Assembly: GCA_003242495.1 (NCBI GenBank)
Contig: QGUO01000172.1
Location: 1 to 7,262, forward strand
Direction of reading: 5' to 3'
DNA: 7,262 nt
Source of the DNA: Pseudomonadota bacterium
Lineage (GTDB): Bacteria > Pseudomonadota > Gammaproteobacteria > Steroidobacterales > Steroidobacteraceae
The notes beneath the pieces were generated by a model. That model was not told the DNA's origin. It saw nothing but the letters and a program-made list of their open reading frames with translations, and did no database searches. Made by a program: the position numbers and the translations under genes. Below, in pieces: positions 5,717 to 7,262 of this stretch. How positions within the stretch are numbered: position 1 is the first letter of the stretch; each line of letters starts with the position of its first letter.

Positions 5717-7105
5717 ATGTCGTCACCTGCCTGGCGCCGCATCGCGCTCACCCTCGTCCTGCTGTTCGGTGCCGCCGAGGCGCACAACACGCTGCTGCCC
5801 GCGGGCGCGGTGCGCTATGCGCCCAGCGGCGTCCCCGACCGCGTGGTCGCACTGCCCGGCGAGGATCCGTCCACCGCGCTGACCATCGCATGGCGCACCG
5901 ACGCCAGCGTGGCCACGGCCCGCCTGCAGATCGCCGTCGCCGGCGACGCGCCCGATCTGGCCGACGCGGCGCGCGAGGTGCGCGCGCACAGCACATCGCT
6001 CGAGACCGGGAACCGGGCGGCGCGCCATCATCATGCGCGGGTCACCGGCCTGCAGCCGGGCACGCTGTACGCCTACCGCGTGCAGGGCCAGGACACCTGG
6101 AGCGAGTGGTTCCACATCCGCACGGCCGCGCGCGAGCCCGAGCCGTTCAGCTTCCTCTACTTCGGGGATGCGCAGAACTCGGTGAAGAGCCTGTACTCGC
6201 GTGTCATCCGCGAGGCCTGGCGCCGAGCGCCCGGCGCGGCGTTGATGATCCACGCCGGTGATTTGGTCTCGGGACGCGACCAGCGTGACGACGATGAATG
6301 GGGCGAATGGTTCGAGGCCGGCAGCTTCCTGCATGCCACCGCGCTGGTGGTGCCCGCGGCGGGCAATCACGAGCATTTCGAGGCCGGCGCAGGCGCTGCC
6401 GCGCGCTACGTGCTGAGCCCGCACTGGGCGGCGCAATTTCCCGTGCCGCGCACCGGTTGGGCCGAGCTGCCGCACACCACCTACTCCTTCGATCACCAGG
6501 GCGTGCGCTTCATCGTGCTCGACAGCACCTCGGCCATCGATCACGGCACGGCCGCCGGCCAGGCGGCCTGGCTCGAGCCGCTGCTGGCCGACAATCCCAA
6601 CCGCTGGACGGTCGTCGCTTACCATCATCCGATGTTCTCGGCGAGCCTGGGGCGTGACAACCCGTCGCTGCGCGAGCACTGGCTGCCGTTGTTCGAGCGT
6701 TACGGCGTCGATCTCGTCCTGCAGGGACATGACCACGTGTACGGACGCGGCGCCCACCTCGGCGAAGGCGCCCACGCGGACTCGGCCGGCGCAGGGCCGG
6801 TCTACGTGGTCTCGGTGGCCGGCCCGAAGCAATATCGGCTCTCGCCCGAGGCGCAGCGCGCGATGGATCGCGACGCCGAGAACACCCAGCTGTACCAGGT
6901 CGTGCACGTGTCCCCCGAGCGGCTGCGTTACGAGTCGCGCACCGCCACCGGCGAGCTCTACGACGCGTTCGAGCTGGTGAAGGACGCCGCCGGCCGCAAG
7001 CGGCTCGTCACCGCGCAGGACTCGCTGATGGCGCCGCGTCGTTGTCCGCACCCCAGGACACCCAGCGGACGCACGGATCGTTGCTGGGACGGCGTGGAGT
7101 GGTAG
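5717..7105 (+). CDS. Exported metallophosphoesterase with purple-acid-phosphatase-like layout
   Basis: A 462-residue hydrolase for phosphate esters, exported by a signal peptide with probable cleavage after AEA at residue 22. Residues about 35-137 look like the fibronectin-III-like N-terminal domain of purple acid phosphatases (ALTIAWRTD, RVTGLQPGTLYAYRV). The calcineurin-like core follows, with metal-site motifs in order: FGDAQ (Asp151), AGDLVSG (Asp182), GNHEH (Asn217, His218), VAYHHP (His303) and GHDH (His338, His340). Bridging and terminal metal ligands are therefore present. Ser185 replaces the Tyr of GDxxY and Gln153 replaces the Gly of DxG, so the Fe-Tyr purple chromophore is not expected. 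The gene is 9 nt after the receptor and shares its Pho-controlled promoter, which supports a role in phosphorus scavenging. Substrate (monoester, diester, phytate or nucleotide) is unknown. Residues from about 437 on form an unusual Arg/Pro tail with two Cys. Confidence 0.93.
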   Translation: MSSPAWRRIALTLVLLFGAAEAHNTLLPAGAVRYAPSGVPDRVVALPGEDPSTALTIAWRTDASVATARLQIAVAGDAPDLADAAREVRAHSTSLETGNRAARHHHARVTGLQPGTLYAYRVQGQDTWSEWFHIRTAAREPEPFSFLYFGDAQNSVKSLYSRVIREAWRRAPGAALMIHAGDLVSGRDQRDDDEWGEWFEAGSFLHATALVVPAAGNHEHFEAGAGAAARYVLSPHWAAQFPVPRTGWAELPHTTYSFDHQGVRFIVLDSTSAIDHGTAAGQAAWLEPLLADNPNRWTVVAYHHPMFSASLGRDNPSLREHWLPLFERYGVDLVLQGHDHVYGRGAHLGEGAHADSAGAGPVYVVSVAGPKQYRLSPEAQRAMDRDAENTQLYQVVHVSPERLRYESRTATGELYDAFELVKDAAGRKRLVTAQDSLMAPRRCPHPRTPSGRTDRCWDGVEW

Positions 7106-7110
7106 CCGGC

Positions 7111-7142
7111 GCGGGGCGGGTCGGCAACGCCGCCCGCCCCGC
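7111..7142 (+). terminator. Strong GC hairpin after the phosphoesterase, candidate terminator
   Basis: Beginning 5 nt after the TAG, GCGGGGCGGG (7111-7120) pairs perfectly with CCCGCCCCGC (7133-7142). The stem continues inward as CGGC / GCCG past one bulged T (7121), closing on the loop AAC. That makes 14 pairs, nearly all GC. No T-tract follows, so it is either a U-less terminator, a 3'-end stabiliser or a Rho-assisted end. Its place between an operon end and a new gene favours a termination role. Confidence 0.55.
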
Positions 7143-7155
7143 GGCGCACGCGGTC

Positions 7156-7161
7156 TACAAT
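7156..7161 (+). promoter_or_regulatory. Possible -10 element for the CNNM/CorC gene
   Basis: TACAAT matches the -10 consensus at five of six positions and lies 29 nt before the ATG at 7191. The region at -35 spacing is the GC hairpin arm (CCCGCC), so no -35 is seen. It suggests, weakly, that the last gene has its own promoter. Confidence 0.35.
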
Positions 7162-7190
7162 GGCCGGGTTCGCTCTTCGCCGGATTCAGC

Positions 7191-7262
7191 ATGGAACTCG
7201 TCGCACTGGTTTTCCTCATCCTGGTCAATGGCTTCTTCGCGATGTCGGAGATCAGCCTGGTC
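7191..7262 (+). CDS. CNNM/CorC (HlyC-type, DUF21) membrane protein, N-terminal fragment
   Basis: Only 24 codons are present and the frame runs off the window. The visible peptide is one hydrophobic segment, MELVALVFLILV, followed by NGFFAMSEISLV. The N-G/A-F-F-x-M-SEI-x-L signature marks the first membrane helix of the CNNM transmembrane domain (DUF21), normally followed by paired CBS domains and a CorC/HlyC domain; E. coli YtfL, a proposed polyamine exporter also called PaeA, begins similarly. Members act in the inner membrane in Mg/Co or polyamine efflux, though old annotations say hemolysin. The Shine-Dalgarno is weak (GGA at 7182-7184). The gene lies beyond the strong hairpin and is probably not part of the Pho operon. 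The family call is fair from so short a piece; the specific transporter cannot be named. Confidence 0.78.
   Translation, partial: MELVALVFLILVNGFFAMSEISLV

Noticed and set aside
5723..7228. A 501-codon open frame on the - strand opposite the phosphoesterase
   Set aside because: Same antisense effect of high GC. The translation is Arg/His/Gly-rich without domain motifs, and the + strand frame has full catalytic motifs.

Overview
The window looks like a chromosomal stretch from a GC-rich Gram-negative proteobacterium (GC content judged by eye as roughly two thirds or a little more). Evidence for this is an outer-membrane TonB-dependent receptor of the Xanthomonas/Caulobacter type, Sec-type signal peptides, a DUF3562-like small protein, a periplasmic quinohaemoprotein dehydrogenase and an E. 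coli-style Pho box. A gammaproteobacterium is my best guess, but nothing here fixes the genus. All genes are on the + strand. I see no mobile element, CRISPR array, tRNA or rRNA.

Layout. (1) Positions 1-2040: the 3' part of a PQQ-dependent alcohol dehydrogenase with a C-terminal haem c domain; its start lies before the window. (2) 2041-2348: a spacer with no convincing gene. (3) 2349-2576: a 75-residue DUF3562-like protein. (4) 2577-2881: a regulatory spacer. Its upstream half holds GC-rich hairpins. Its downstream half holds four CTGTCAT-like heptamers at an exact 11-bp period, 10 nt ahead of a CATAAT -10 element, which is the layout of a PhoB-activated promoter with two tandem Pho boxes. 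(5) 2882-5707: a 941-residue TonB-dependent receptor with an N-terminal carboxypeptidase-regulatory-like domain. (6) 5717-7105: a secreted metallophosphoesterase with the two-domain plan of purple acid phosphatases, 9 nt downstream, with a Shine-Dalgarno that overlaps the receptor stop codon. (7) 7111-7142: a very strong GC hairpin. (8) 7191-end: the first 24 codons of a CNNM/CorC-type membrane protein.

The main biological reading is a two-gene phosphate-starvation operon. PhoB would turn on a TonB-dependent receptor and an exported phosphoesterase together, so that a phosphorus-containing ligand could be taken through the outer membrane and dephosphorylated in the periplasm or at the surface. 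The Pho boxes and the gene pair are seen in the sequence; the substrate and the joint function are inference. The phosphoesterase keeps the two-metal ligands of the superfamily but has Ser where purple acid phosphatases have the metal-binding Tyr, so it is probably not a true purple enzyme. The PQQ dehydrogenase upstream seems to be an unrelated unit; its residue pattern predicts a calcium rather than a lanthanide enzyme.
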